A DNA stretch of 58,932 nt, taken from positions 1 through 58,932 of the forward strand of contig NZ_CAMQAY010000007.1 in assembly GCF_946998875.1 (NCBI RefSeq), in the 5' to 3' direction. Below are positions 16,552 to 24,598 of the stretch, piece by piece. The notes beneath the pieces were generated by a model. That model was not told the origin of the DNA. It saw only the letters and a program-made list of their open reading frames with translations, and ran no database searches. A program made the position numbers and the translations under genes. Source of the stretch: an uncultured Peptoniphilus sp. GTDB lineage: Bacteria > Bacillota > Clostridia > Tissierellales > Peptoniphilaceae. The stretch's first letter is position 1. Each line of letters begins with the position of its first letter.

Positions 16552-17517
16552 TTAATCCTCTTCTTTTATTTTTGCAAGAGGATTTGATTCTACCATCTTT
16601 TTTAGAGATTTTTTATTTACGTGAGTATAAATTTCTGTAGTATTGACAGATTCATGCCCTAATATCTCTTGTAAAGACCTTATGTCAGCATTTCCATATT
16701 GATAAAGCAGTGTTGCTGCTGTATGTCTAAGTTTATGAACAGAGTATTTGTTTGTATCAAGTCCAGAGTTTTTCATGTGTTTTTCAATCATGTGTTGAAT
16801 TGACCTGTTGCTCATTCTCTGCTCTCTCATGGACAAGAATAAGGCGTCATCTTTTATTTGAGGGCGAAGCTTTAAATATTCATTGACAGCATATACAGAA
16901 GCCTCGTTTAGATAGATAGTTCTCTCTTTATTGCCCTTGCCAATTACCTTTAGTGTATTGTCATCTTGTAAATGAGAAATGTTTATACCAGCAAGCTCTG
17001 AAAGCCTCATGCCACAGTTTAAAAATAAGGTTACAATAGCATAATCTCTTTTTTTATAAACTGGTTTCATTTTTGCCTTCTCAATTGTCTTTAAAAGGTT
17101 TAAACTTTGGTCCAAAGTTAGATATACAGGAAGAGTTTTTTCAACTTTAGGCATATCTATATCAATAATTGGGTTTTTCTTAATTACTTCAATTTTAGCA
17201 TATAAATAATTATAAAAGCTCCTAACTGATGAAATTTTTCTAAATTTAGATCTATTGGAAATCTTTCTTTCTCTCTCTAAAAAAGCATTATAGGCATATA
17301 TATCTTGTTTAGTAACATTTTCTAGCACTTCTGGACTTATATCTTCAATGGCAATGTCATTAAAATCAATGGAATCATCCACAAAGTTTTTTCTTCTTTT
17401 TATAAATCTAACAAAGACTCTTAAATCGTAGTAATATTCTTTAACTGTATTATCAGAAGATCCCTTAGTAGACTTCATATAATCTAAAAAATCATCAACT
17501 AAATTTGAACTTATCAA
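16552..17517 (-). CDS. XerC/XerD-like tyrosine recombinase
   Basis: A 321-residue site-specific recombinase of the size of chromosome-dimer-resolving Xer proteins. The N-terminal SAM-like core-binding domain (FLDYMKSTKGSSDNTVKEYY) precedes a catalytic domain with all key residues: Arg in CGMRLSELAG, Lys in GKGNKERTIYL, HKLRH, GHESVNTTEIYTHV with His and Tyr. I choose TTG at 17515-17517, six bases after a perfect GGAGGTGAT; an upstream in-frame GTG at 17550 falls within the rny terminator hairpin. No promoter fits between that hairpin and the gene. Whether it acts at dif, as a single or paired recombinase, is not visible. Confidence 0.88.
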   Translation of the reverse strand: MISSNLVDDFLDYMKSTKGSSDNTVKEYYYDLRVFVRFIKRRKNFVDDSIDFNDIAIEDISPEVLENVTKQDIYAYNAFLERERKISNRSKFRKISSVRSFYNYLYAKIEVIKKNPIIDIDMPKVEKTLPVYLTLDQSLNLLKTIEKAKMKPVYKKRDYAIVTLFLNCGMRLSELAGINISHLQDDNTLKVIGKGNKERTIYLNEASVYAVNEYLKLRPQIKDDALFLSMREQRMSNRSIQHMIEKHMKNSGLDTNKYSVHKLRHTAATLLYQYGNADIRSLQEILGHESVNTTEIYTHVNKKSLKKMVESNPLAKIKEED

Positions 17518-17527
17518 TCTATCACCT

Positions 17528-17560
17528 CCATAAAAATAAAAACCTGACACAAGTCAGGTT
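17528..17560 (-). terminator. terminator between rny and xer gene
   Basis: On the minus strand AACCTGAC, a four-base loop and GTCAGGTT (17541-17560) form a perfect stem followed by TTTTTATTTTT. It begins six bases after the rny stop, and its T tract runs straight into the ribosome binding site of the recombinase gene, which therefore depends on read-through. Confidence 0.85.
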
Positions 17561-17565
17561 CTTAA

Positions 17566-19104
17566 TTATTTAGCGTATTCAACTGCTCTAGTTTCTCTTA
17601 TAACATTAACTTTAATTTGTCCAGGGAAATCTAGTTCAGCCTCTATTCTCTTAACAATATCTCTAGCAGTAATAGTAATTTCTGCTTCAGATATTTTTTC
17701 GGGTTTTACTATTATACGAATTTCACGACCAGCTTGAACAGCGTAAGACTTTTCAATACCATCAAATTCATTGGCAATTTCTTCAAGTTTTTCAAGCCTT
17801 TGAATATAAGATTCAACAGTTTCGCGTCTTGCTCCAGGTCTTGCTGCGGAAATAGCATCAGCTGCTTGAACTAAAACTGATTCAACACAATTAGGTTCAA
17901 CATCGCCATGATGTGATTGGATTGCGTTAATTACAAATTCGGATTCATGATATTTTCTTGCAATTTCAACTCCAATGTCAACATGTGGAGCATCAAGGTT
18001 TCTATCTACAGATTTTCCTATATCGTGTAGAAGTCCGCCTCTCTTTGCAAGCTTAACATCTGCACCAATTTCTCCTGCTAATATTCCAGCAATTTCAGCA
18101 ACTTCAACTGAATGTTTAAGGTTATTTTGACCATAACTAGTTCTATATTTAAGTCTACCTAAATATTTAATAATTTCTGGATGAAGTCCGTGAACTCCAG
18201 CATCGTAGGCTGCTTGTTCACCTGATTCTTTAATAATAGTTTCAACTTCATTTTTTGCCTTTTCAACTGTTTCTTCAATCTTAGTCGGATGAATTCTGCC
18301 GTCATTTACAAGTTTTTCTAAAGCTACTCTTGCTATTTCCCTTCTGATAGGGTCAAAACAGGATAATACAACAGCTTCAGGAGTATCGTCGATAATTAAA
18401 TCTACTCCAGTTATTGATTCAATAGCCCTAATATTTCTACCTTCCCTGCCTATAATTCTTCCCTTCATTTCATCATTTGGAAGATTAACAACAGCAACAG
18501 TAGATTCTGCAACTTGGTCAGCGGCACATCTTTGAATAGCTTGTGCAATTACATTTCTTGCATATTTCCCGGATTCTTCTTTAATTCTATTTTCATTTTC
18601 TTTTATAATAAGTGCTGATTCATTAGTAATTTCTTTTTTCAATTCATTGAGCAAAATCTCTTTGGCTTCATCTTTGGTAAGACCAGCAACTTTTTGAAGT
18701 TCCTCTTCTCTCTTTTTAATAAGTTCGTCAACTTGATCTTCCTTTTCTCGAAGACCTTCTAATTTCTTAGTAAGTTTTTCGTCCTTATGTTCAACTTGAG
18801 CAGACTTTTTATCTAAAAGCTTTTCCTTAGATATAACACGGTCTTCCATTTCTTTGATTTCAGCTCTTCTAATTTTTGCTTCCTTTTCATGCTCAGATCT
18901 TAGTTTTTGAATCTCTTCTTTAGCTTCAACAAGTAAGACTTTCTTTTGAGTTTGAGCTTGATTTTCAGCATCGTAAATCATCTTTTGTGATAATTCTTCA
19001 GCATTTTTGAGTTTACCTTCAGAAATATATTTTCGAATAGCATAGCCAACAGCCAGGCCAATAATTCCGATAATAACGACAATAATTAAAGTATTAAAAT
19101 CCAT
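17566..19104 (-). CDS. rny: ribonuclease Y
   Basis: Membrane-anchored endoribonuclease that starts mRNA decay in Firmicutes. The 512 residues show an N-terminal membrane helix (LIIVVIIGIIGLAVGYAI), a long charged coiled coil (about 30-195), a KH domain (KGRIIGREGRNIRAIESITG) and a C-terminal HD domain with RGGLLHDIGKSVD and QSHHGDVEP. The ATG used is nine bases after AGGAGG; another ATG two bases after GTGT opens a five-codon frame that overlaps the start (out of frame), possibly affecting initiation. It has its own promoter. A terminator directly follows. Confidence 0.96.
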   Translation of the reverse strand: MDFNTLIIVVIIGIIGLAVGYAIRKYISEGKLKNAEELSQKMIYDAENQAQTQKKVLLVEAKEEIQKLRSEHEKEAKIRRAEIKEMEDRVISKEKLLDKKSAQVEHKDEKLTKKLEGLREKEDQVDELIKKREEELQKVAGLTKDEAKEILLNELKKEITNESALIIKENENRIKEESGKYARNVIAQAIQRCAADQVAESTVAVVNLPNDEMKGRIIGREGRNIRAIESITGVDLIIDDTPEAVVLSCFDPIRREIARVALEKLVNDGRIHPTKIEETVEKAKNEVETIIKESGEQAAYDAGVHGLHPEIIKYLGRLKYRTSYGQNNLKHSVEVAEIAGILAGEIGADVKLAKRGGLLHDIGKSVDRNLDAPHVDIGVEIARKYHESEFVINAIQSHHGDVEPNCVESVLVQAADAISAARPGARRETVESYIQRLEKLEEIANEFDGIEKSYAVQAGREIRIIVKPEKISEAEITITARDIVKRIEAELDFPGQIKVNVIRETRAVEYAK

Positions 19105-19175
19105 TCATACACACCTCCTATTTAGTTTTCATGTTTCAAATTTTAAAATCATTTTTAGGCATAAGCCTTAGAATA

Positions 19176-19204
19176 ATTGTATATCTTTTAAAAGCATAAG
19201 TCAA
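19176..19204 (-). promoter_or_regulatory. promoter of rny
   Basis: On the minus strand TTGACT (19199-19204) and TACAAT (19176-19181) are 17 bases apart. The leader of about 65 bases holds a small AGGC/GCCT hairpin. It lies between the stop of the yneA-like gene and rny. Confidence 0.7.
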
Positions 19205-19229
19205 ATAAAAGCGTGTGCATGAACTTTAT

Positions 19230-19526
19230 CTATTTCCTTTCATATACTGGTATAGCTAGTTTATAACCTGGTTTAATCTCATAAGGTGAAATCTTATTTA
19301 ACTTTTCCACATCATAAATAAATTTCATTTTATTCTTATATTCATAATTATTTGAAATCGTCCACAAAGTATCACCTTTTTTTACAGTATAAACATCTAT
19401 TATAGCATCATCTTCCTTCAAAAAATTAATATCGTCAACTTCCTTAATAATTAATCCCGAATTAAAAATAAAAATTATAAATAAAAATAAAAATACTTTT
19501 GGTTTGTTAATAATAATTCTCTTCAT
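19230..19526 (-). CDS. YneA-like LysM protein, probable SOS division inhibitor
   Basis: A 98-residue protein with one membrane segment or uncleaved signal (VFLFLFIIFIFNSGLII, residues 11-27) and one LysM peptidoglycan-binding domain (YTVKKGDTLWTISNNYEYK onward, to the C-terminus). It is divergent from lexA, exactly as yneA is in Bacillus, where YneA is SOS-induced and delays division. Its promoter is overlaid by two LexA-type boxes. GAGGTGAT precedes the ATG. Identity rests on architecture, size, position and operators; overall sequence likeness cannot be scored here. Confidence 0.75.
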   Translation of the reverse strand: MKRIIINKPKVFLFLFIIFIFNSGLIIKEVDDINFLKEDDAIIDVYTVKKGDTLWTISNNYEYKNKMKFIYDVEKLNKISPYEIKPGYKLAIPVYERK

Positions 19527-19601
19527 AAAATCACCTCATATAATTTTGTTCGAATTAAGTTTAAACACTTGTAGTAAACAACTGTATCAAATATAAGTTC
19601 T

Positions 19602-19625
19602 AAACATATGTTACAACGAAAGTTC
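19602..19625. promoter_or_regulatory. two adjoining LexA (SOS) boxes over the yneA-like promoter
   Basis: AAACATATGTTA (19602-19613) and CAACGAAAGTTC (19614-19625; GAACTTTCGTTG on the other strand) abut one another. Both follow the Firmicute GAAC-N4-GTTC pattern with one or two changes; the first holds the ACATATGT centre of the Bacillus consensus. Their place between lexA and yneA supports the call. Confidence 0.65.
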
Positions 19626-19636
19626 TACTATGTCAA
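19608..19636 (-). promoter_or_regulatory. promoter of the yneA-like gene
   Basis: On the minus strand a perfect -35 TTGACA (19631-19636) and TAACAT (19608-19613) are 17 bases apart. Two LexA-type boxes cover the spacer and the -10, so repression by LexA would be direct. Confidence 0.75.
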
Positions 19637-19655
19637 GGAAATAATACAATTATTT

Positions 19656-19680
19656 AAACTATCGTTTGAAATACTTGTTT
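19656..19680. promoter_or_regulatory. two adjoining LexA boxes over the lexA promoter
   Basis: AAACTATCGTTT (19656-19667) and AAATACTTGTTT (19669-19680) lie one base apart and overlap the -35 and spacer of the lexA promoter. They are diverged copies of the AAC-N4-GTT pattern, the arrangement expected for autorepression. Confidence 0.6.
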
Positions 19681-19694
19681 AAGTGTGATATTAT
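19666..19694 (+). promoter_or_regulatory. promoter of lexA
   Basis: TTGAAA (19666-19671) and TATTAT (19689-19694) are 17 bases apart, with the start codon 29 bases further on after AGGAGG. The -35 is embedded in the paired operator. Confidence 0.7.
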
Positions 19695-19722
19695 TAGTGT
19701 AGAAAAATTAGGAGGTAAACCC

Positions 19723-20343
19723 ATGTACGAAGATCTAAACCAAAGAGAGCTTGAAATATTATTTTTTATTAAGAGATTTATTGAATCTAAGTCCTACCCA
19801 CCTACTGTTCGTGAAATTTGTGCTGGTTGTAATATTAAGTCAACTTCAACTGTTTATTACGCCCTTGAAAAATTAGAATCTACAAATTATATTAGAAAAG
19901 ATGCTTCCAAAACTAGAGCCCTTGAAATTGTTCCCCAAGATGATGACATACTTATGCTAAAAAAGAAAACTGTGGATGTGCCAATTGTTGGCAGAGTTAC
20001 AGCTGGTGCTCCTATTTTAGCCGTTCAGAATATTGAAGATACTATGCCCCTTCCTGTTGATTTTGTTTCAAATAAAGAACTTTTTATTTTAAAGGTTAAG
20101 GGAGAAAGTATGATCAATGCTGGAATTTGTGATGGAGATTATGTAATTATTGAAAAGACAAATTCTGCAAGAAATGGAGAAAAAGTTTTAGCCTTAATAG
20201 AAGATGAAGCAACTATAAAGACTTTTTACAAAGAAAAGGATAGGTATAGACTTCAACCTGAAAATGATAATATGGAACCTTTCTACTTTGACAAAGTTGA
20301 TATATTGGGAAAAATTGTTGGACTTTACAGAAAAATGAACTAA
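19723..20343 (+). CDS. lexA: LexA repressor
   Basis: SOS repressor, 206 residues. The N-terminal winged helix (PPTVREICAGCNIKSTSTVY) binds DNA; the C-terminal S24-like protease domain has the cleavage site A94-G95 in RVTAGAP, nucleophile S129 in KGESMIN and general base K166 in ATIKTF, the 37-residue spacing of the family. RecA filaments provoke self-cleavage, and recA lies in the same window. I start at ATG 19723, after AGGAGGTAAAC; upstream in-frame starts overlap the promoter. Confidence 0.96.
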   Translation: MYEDLNQRELEILFFIKRFIESKSYPPTVREICAGCNIKSTSTVYYALEKLESTNYIRKDASKTRALEIVPQDDDILMLKKKTVDVPIVGRVTAGAPILAVQNIEDTMPLPVDFVSNKELFILKVKGESMINAGICDGDYVIIEKTNSARNGEKVLALIEDEATIKTFYKEKDRYRLQPENDNMEPFYFDKVDILGKIVGLYRKMN

Positions 20344-20344
20344 A

Positions 20345-20380
20345 AAATAACCTTACTGTCTATGAACAGTAAGGTTATTT
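20345..20380 (+). terminator. lexA terminator
   Basis: A perfect 15-pair stem (20345-20359 with 20366-20380; core AACCTTACTGT) with a six-base loop starts two bases after the lexA stop. T-rich sequence follows, and the run of A before it gives T on the other strand too. Confidence 0.85.
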
Positions 20381-20399
20381 ATATTATACTTTATTTAAA

Positions 20400-20450
20400 A
20401 AAATAGTGAGACTTTTATAGGGATGTGTATATGCGTCTCTTTTTTTTTTA
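20400..20450 (-). terminator. probable terminator of the ynbB-miaA-mutLS unit
   Basis: GAGAC (20435-20439 on the minus strand) can pair with GTCTC (20408-20412) around a 22-base loop that holds further weak pairing, with T runs after it on the minus strand and ten T on the plus strand. It is less compact than the others, but it lies just after the stop at 20523 and no better hairpin is nearby. 20440-20522 otherwise holds nothing I recognise. Confidence 0.5.
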
Positions 20451-20522
20451 GATTAATTTGATTTCAAATTTTAGTAAATATGTTTATAAGATTTTATGAG
20501 TTTGTTTTTTACAAAAGACATT

Positions 20523-21818
20523 TTAGTCTTCTTGGATTGTAACTAAATTTTCCTTATCAAGTGCATTTAATAGATGTATCAATGCGAATTTAATATGATA
20601 GTAAGAAAGTCCTCCTTGAAAATATACATAATAAGGCTCTCTCATTGGTCCATCTGCTGAAAGTTCTATGGATGAGCCTTCTATAAAGTCCCCTGCTGCC
20701 ATTATTACCTTGTCATCATATCCTGGCATGTCCCAAGGCATAGGAGTAAATTCTGAGTCAACTGGAGAAGAAAATTGAATGTATTTGCAAAATGTTTCTA
20801 AAATTTCAGGTTTTTTTAGTTCAATTGCAGTTACAATATCGCTTCTTGGGTCATCACTTGATGGAATAGTTTTAAAGCCCAATTCTTCAAAACATTTTGA
20901 AAAAAGCATAGCTCCCTTTATTGCATCTTCAACAATTTTTGGTGACATAAAAAGTCCTTGAAGGATTTGTCTTGTCATGCCAAAGGTAAGTCCGCAGTCC
21001 TTTCCTATTCCAGGCGCTGTTAATATATTTGCTGCTCTTTCTACAAGTTCAGACTTCCCAACTACATAGCCACCAGTGTAGGAAATTCCTCCTCCTGGAT
21101 TTTTTATAAGTGAACCTGCCATAATGTCTATTCCAAGCTCACTTGGCTCAATAAGTTCTGTAAATTCTCCATAGCAATTGTCCACAAAAATTTTTATATT
21201 TTTATTTATCCTCTTCACTTCATCAATTGCTTCTTTTAGTTCAGAAATTGTGAAGGCCCTTCGATTTGAATAGCCCGTTGACCTTTGCATTATTACAAGA
21301 GAAGTGTTATTTCTAATATAATTTTTTATGCTCTTTACATCAATTTTATTATCTATAAGAGGCACTTCAGAGTATTCATATCCAGTTTTTATTAAAGAGT
21401 CAGGGCTGTCTCCTCTTAAGCCAATTACCTTTTGAAGCGTGTCATAGGGCGTAGAAGTAACAGATAAGAAGTGATCTTTTGGCTTTAAGACAGATTTAAT
21501 TGCAAGTGTTATTGCATGAGTTCCTGAAACAATGTTTGACCTAACGAGACTATCCTCTGTCTTAAAAATTCTAGTGTAAATACTTTCTACCTTGTCTCTT
21601 CCAATATCTCCATATCCATAGCCTGTAGTCCAGTTAAAATCTGTAGATTTTAAACCTTCTTCTTGCATAGCCTTTAAAATTTTGACTTGATTATACTGTG
21701 CAATGTCACTAAATTCTTGAAATCTATCTTTTAATTTTTCTTCATTTTTATTTACAAAATCAATTATTTTTTTATCAATATTATATTCTTCTTCAAATAA
21801 TTTGTCGTATATTGTCAT
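20523..21818 (-). CDS. YnbB-like PLP-dependent protein (methionine gamma-lyase/'aluminium resistance' family)
   Basis: A 431-residue cystathionine-beta-lyase-like pyridoxal phosphate enzyme. The fold-type I features include VSGTHAITLAIKSVLKP, FVDNCYGEFTELIEP and the probable cofactor lysine in GSLIKNPGGGISYTGGY. The family is named aluminium resistance protein or methionine gamma-lyase family; its real substrate is unsettled. The AGGAG site is eight bases after miaA. In many Clostridia the order is mutS-mutL-miaA-hfq-ynbB-lexA; here hfq is missing between miaA and this gene, while the link to lexA is kept (convergent). Confidence 0.85.
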   Translation of the reverse strand: MTIYDKLFEEEYNIDKKIIDFVNKNEEKLKDRFQEFSDIAQYNQVKILKAMQEEGLKSTDFNWTTGYGYGDIGRDKVESIYTRIFKTEDSLVRSNIVSGTHAITLAIKSVLKPKDHFLSVTSTPYDTLQKVIGLRGDSPDSLIKTGYEYSEVPLIDNKIDVKSIKNYIRNNTSLVIMQRSTGYSNRRAFTISELKEAIDEVKRINKNIKIFVDNCYGEFTELIEPSELGIDIMAGSLIKNPGGGISYTGGYVVGKSELVERAANILTAPGIGKDCGLTFGMTRQILQGLFMSPKIVEDAIKGAMLFSKCFEELGFKTIPSSDDPRSDIVTAIELKKPEILETFCKYIQFSSPVDSEFTPMPWDMPGYDDKVIMAAGDFIEGSSIELSADGPMREPYYVYFQGGLSYYHIKFALIHLLNALDKENLVTIQED

Positions 21819-21826
21819 CTTTTCTC

Positions 21827-22735
21827 CTAAACTAATCTACTGTCAATATAATTTTCTATATCAGATAGTATTGTGTCTGATTCTCTATCAAACCACTTAA
21901 TTCTTTTTTCTCTTCTAAACCAAGTAAGTTGTCTCTTGGCATAGTGCCTTGAATTTTTCTTTATTAAGTCTACCATTTCATCAAAATCTATATTGCAATC
22001 TAAATAAGAAATTACTTCTTTGTAGCCAATAGCCTTAAGTGATTGTGAGTTTTTGTCGAGTCCTTCGTCTAAAAGATTTTTCACTTCATCTACAAGACCT
22101 AAGTCAATCATTTTATCTACTCTTTGGTTAATCTTTTCATAAAGTTTAGCCCTATCCATATTTAGTCCAATGTAAATTAAATTGTAGTCCTTATTTTCTT
22201 CTCGAAAATTGTCTCCCTTTTTATTGCCACTTTTTAAAATCTCAAGAGCTCTTATAATTCTCTGAGCGTTGTTTTTGTGAATTTTTTCTGCCATAGCTCT
22301 ATCCTGGTCTTGAAGTTTTTCGTATAAAAATTCGCTTCCCTCTTGATCTAAAATCTCTCTAAGTTCATCTCTATAGTCATAATCGGGCTCAGTTTCTGTA
22401 AAATCTAAATTATACACAAGAGAGTTGATATAAAGTCCTGTTCCTCCAATTAGAAAAGGAAGTCCGCCTCTATTATTTATGTCAGTAATAATTTTTTTTG
22501 CCTGATTTTTAAAATCAGCAACAGTAAAATTATCAGAAGGCTCTATTATATCAATCATATGGTGGGGGATTCTTGTTTTATTTAAATCAATTTTTGCAGT
22601 ACCAATATTTAATTTTTTATAAATTTGCATGGAATCACTGGAAATTATCTCGCCCTTATATTTTTTTGCAAGTTCAAGGGAAAGTTCTGTCTTCCCTATT
22701 CCAGTTGGTCCTGTTATTATAACTAAATTTTCCAT
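21827..22735 (-). CDS. miaA: tRNA dimethylallyltransferase
   Basis: Adds a dimethylallyl group to A37 of tRNAs reading UNN codons, making i6A; MiaB, encoded in the same run at 27197-28594, then methylthiolates it. The 302-residue protein has the P-loop GPTGIGKTELS near the N-terminus, SSDSMQIYKKLNIGTAK, and the insertion-domain sequences LIGGTGLYINSL and QRIIRALEI. It starts directly after the mutL stop with no gap. Confidence 0.95.
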   Translation of the reverse strand: MENLVIITGPTGIGKTELSLELAKKYKGEIISSDSMQIYKKLNIGTAKIDLNKTRIPHHMIDIIEPSDNFTVADFKNQAKKIITDINNRGGLPFLIGGTGLYINSLVYNLDFTETEPDYDYRDELREILDQEGSEFLYEKLQDQDRAMAEKIHKNNAQRIIRALEILKSGNKKGDNFREENKDYNLIYIGLNMDRAKLYEKINQRVDKMIDLGLVDEVKNLLDEGLDKNSQSLKAIGYKEVISYLDCNIDFDEMVDLIKKNSRHYAKRQLTWFRREKRIKWFDRESDTILSDIENYIDSRLV

Positions 22736-24598
22736 TTATTCCCTCAAAAATAATTTTGATATAGTATGCTTTGATACTTCAACAACAGTAGGTCTGCCAT
22801 GAGGACAAGTGTAGGGATTTTCACAATTTTTCAAGTCCCTAATAAGTGACTCAATTTCCATATCTGATAAGTCATCTCCAGCCTTAACTGATGCCTTGCA
22901 TGCCTTTTTCATTATTTTATATAAATCAGCCTCATAATTTGAAGAAATATCCTTGTCCAAAGAATCAATAATATCTCTTATAAAATTTACATAGGTTGGC
23001 AAGCCGAAAATCATTGGAACTTCTCTTAATACTACAGATTTGTCGCCAAAATCCTCAATTTTAAAGCCAAGCTTTGTAAATAATTCCAAATAGTTTAAAA
23101 TTTTATCGTATTCCATTTGATTTAGTTCAATTATTTCTGGCTTAAGTAAAATTTGTGAAGTGATTTCACTCTTTAAATACATGTGCAAAAACTTCTCGTA
23201 GTTTACTCTTTCGTGGGCAGCATGTTGATCTATTAGAAAAGTAATGCTCTCTTTTTGGTTTTCTAAGAGAATATAAGTCTTAAAGAGAACACCTGCTATT
23301 CTTGTATTTAAAAGTTTTTCATCTATATGACTTTTTTCTCTGTTAAATAAAAAGTTGTCTTCTTCATGTTCTTCAGTGAAAAATTTTTCTTCTTCTGAAT
23401 TTATATCTTCTTTTAAGCTTTCTTTATATAAAACAGCATCTTCATTAAAGGTTTTCTTTAAAGAATCTTCACTTGTCTCATTTTCTATATCCCAAAGGCT
23501 TTTTAAATTTGTATCTTTTTCTTGTTTATCAAAGTCATTATTTTCATCATCTTCAAAAATATCAAAGACACTTACATTTTCCTTTTTGTCTTCTATTTCA
23601 ATTTCTCTAATGCTTCTATTTGGAAAAATCACTTCTTCCACAACTTCAGCCAAAAGAGCACTTAAAATATTTTCATTGGAAATTTTTATTTCATTTTTCT
23701 TTGGATGAATATTTACATCAATTAGCTTTGGGTCAATGTCAAGGTATAATACAAAGACAGGATACCTGTTTAATGGAATTAATGAGTGATAATTTTTTTC
23801 CACTGCCCTTGATATGTTAATGTTTCTTATAAACCTTCCATTTACAAAAATATACTGGCTATCTCTATTGGATCTAAAAAGTTTATTGTCAGAGAAAAAT
23901 CCCTTAATCTTATAATTTTCTGATTCAAAAGACCCTTCATTTAAAGAAGATGCAATTTCTGAACCTAAAATACTAAAAATTCTGTTAATGGGCTCCTTGT
24001 CGCTTCCTGTATTTAAAATAATTTTTCCATCTCTAATTAAGGTAAATTTAACATTATTGTTGCTAAGGGCAATTTTTTGTACAATGTCAATTATATTATT
24101 TATCTCAGTTAAATCCTTTCGCAAAAATTTTTTTCTAACTGGAGTGTTATAAAAGACATCACTTATGACAAAGGTTGTGCCCTTAGGCATTCCAACTTTA
24201 TTTTTCTTTATAATTTTTCCATTTTCAATTAAGAGAGAGTTACCTGCAAGGTCCTCTTCCCTCTTAGTCATAAGTTTTATTTTTGAAATATTTGAAATAC
24301 TTGCAAGAGCTTCTCCACGAAAGCCTAGTGTCCTTATTTTTTCTAGGTCTTCAATTTTTTCTAGCTTTGATGTGGAGTGGCGAAGGAAGGCTACTTCAAG
24401 GTCATCTTCAGAAAAGCCTGAGCCATTATCTGACACCTTTATATAGTCAGTGCTCTCCCCTCTTATTTCCACTATAATGTCATCTGCTCCTGCATCAATA
24501 GAATTTTCCACTAATTCCTTAACTATTGAGGCAGAGTTTTCAATTATTTCTCCTGCAGCTATTTTTGAAATAGTTGCTTCATCTAAAAGCCTAATCAT
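22736..24598 (-). CDS. mutL: DNA mismatch repair protein MutL
   Basis: A 620-residue MutL. The GHKL ATPase domain shows IAAGEIIENSASIVKELVEN, DNGSGF and RGEALASI; the acidic linker covers about 335-430; the C-terminal endonuclease domain carries DQHAAHERVNYE and CPHGRPTVV, the metal-binding residues of MutL proteins that nick DNA themselves, as expected in a lineage without MutH. It overlaps mutS by ATGA. Confidence 0.96.
   Translation of the reverse strand: MIRLLDEATISKIAAGEIIENSASIVKELVENSIDAGADDIIVEIRGESTDYIKVSDNGSGFSEDDLEVAFLRHSTSKLEKIEDLEKIRTLGFRGEALASISNISKIKLMTKREEDLAGNSLLIENGKIIKKNKVGMPKGTTFVISDVFYNTPVRKKFLRKDLTEINNIIDIVQKIALSNNNVKFTLIRDGKIILNTGSDKEPINRIFSILGSEIASSLNEGSFESENYKIKGFFSDNKLFRSNRDSQYIFVNGRFIRNINISRAVEKNYHSLIPLNRYPVFVLYLDIDPKLIDVNIHPKKNEIKISNENILSALLAEVVEEVIFPNRSIREIEIEDKKENVSVFDIFEDDENNDFDKQEKDTNLKSLWDIENETSEDSLKKTFNEDAVLYKESLKEDINSEEEKFFTEEHEEDNFLFNREKSHIDEKLLNTRIAGVLFKTYILLENQKESITFLIDQHAAHERVNYEKFLHMYLKSEITSQILLKPEIIELNQMEYDKILNYLELFTKLGFKIEDFGDKSVVLREVPMIFGLPTYVNFIRDIIDSLDKDISSNYEADLYKIMKKACKASVKAGDDLSDMEIESLIRDLKNCENPYTCPHGRPTVVEVSKHTISKLFLRE

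Noticed and set aside
16552..17517. Integrase of a mobile element
   Set aside because: Length and motifs fit a housekeeping Xer protein; no flanking att-like repeats, excision gene or phage genes are nearby.
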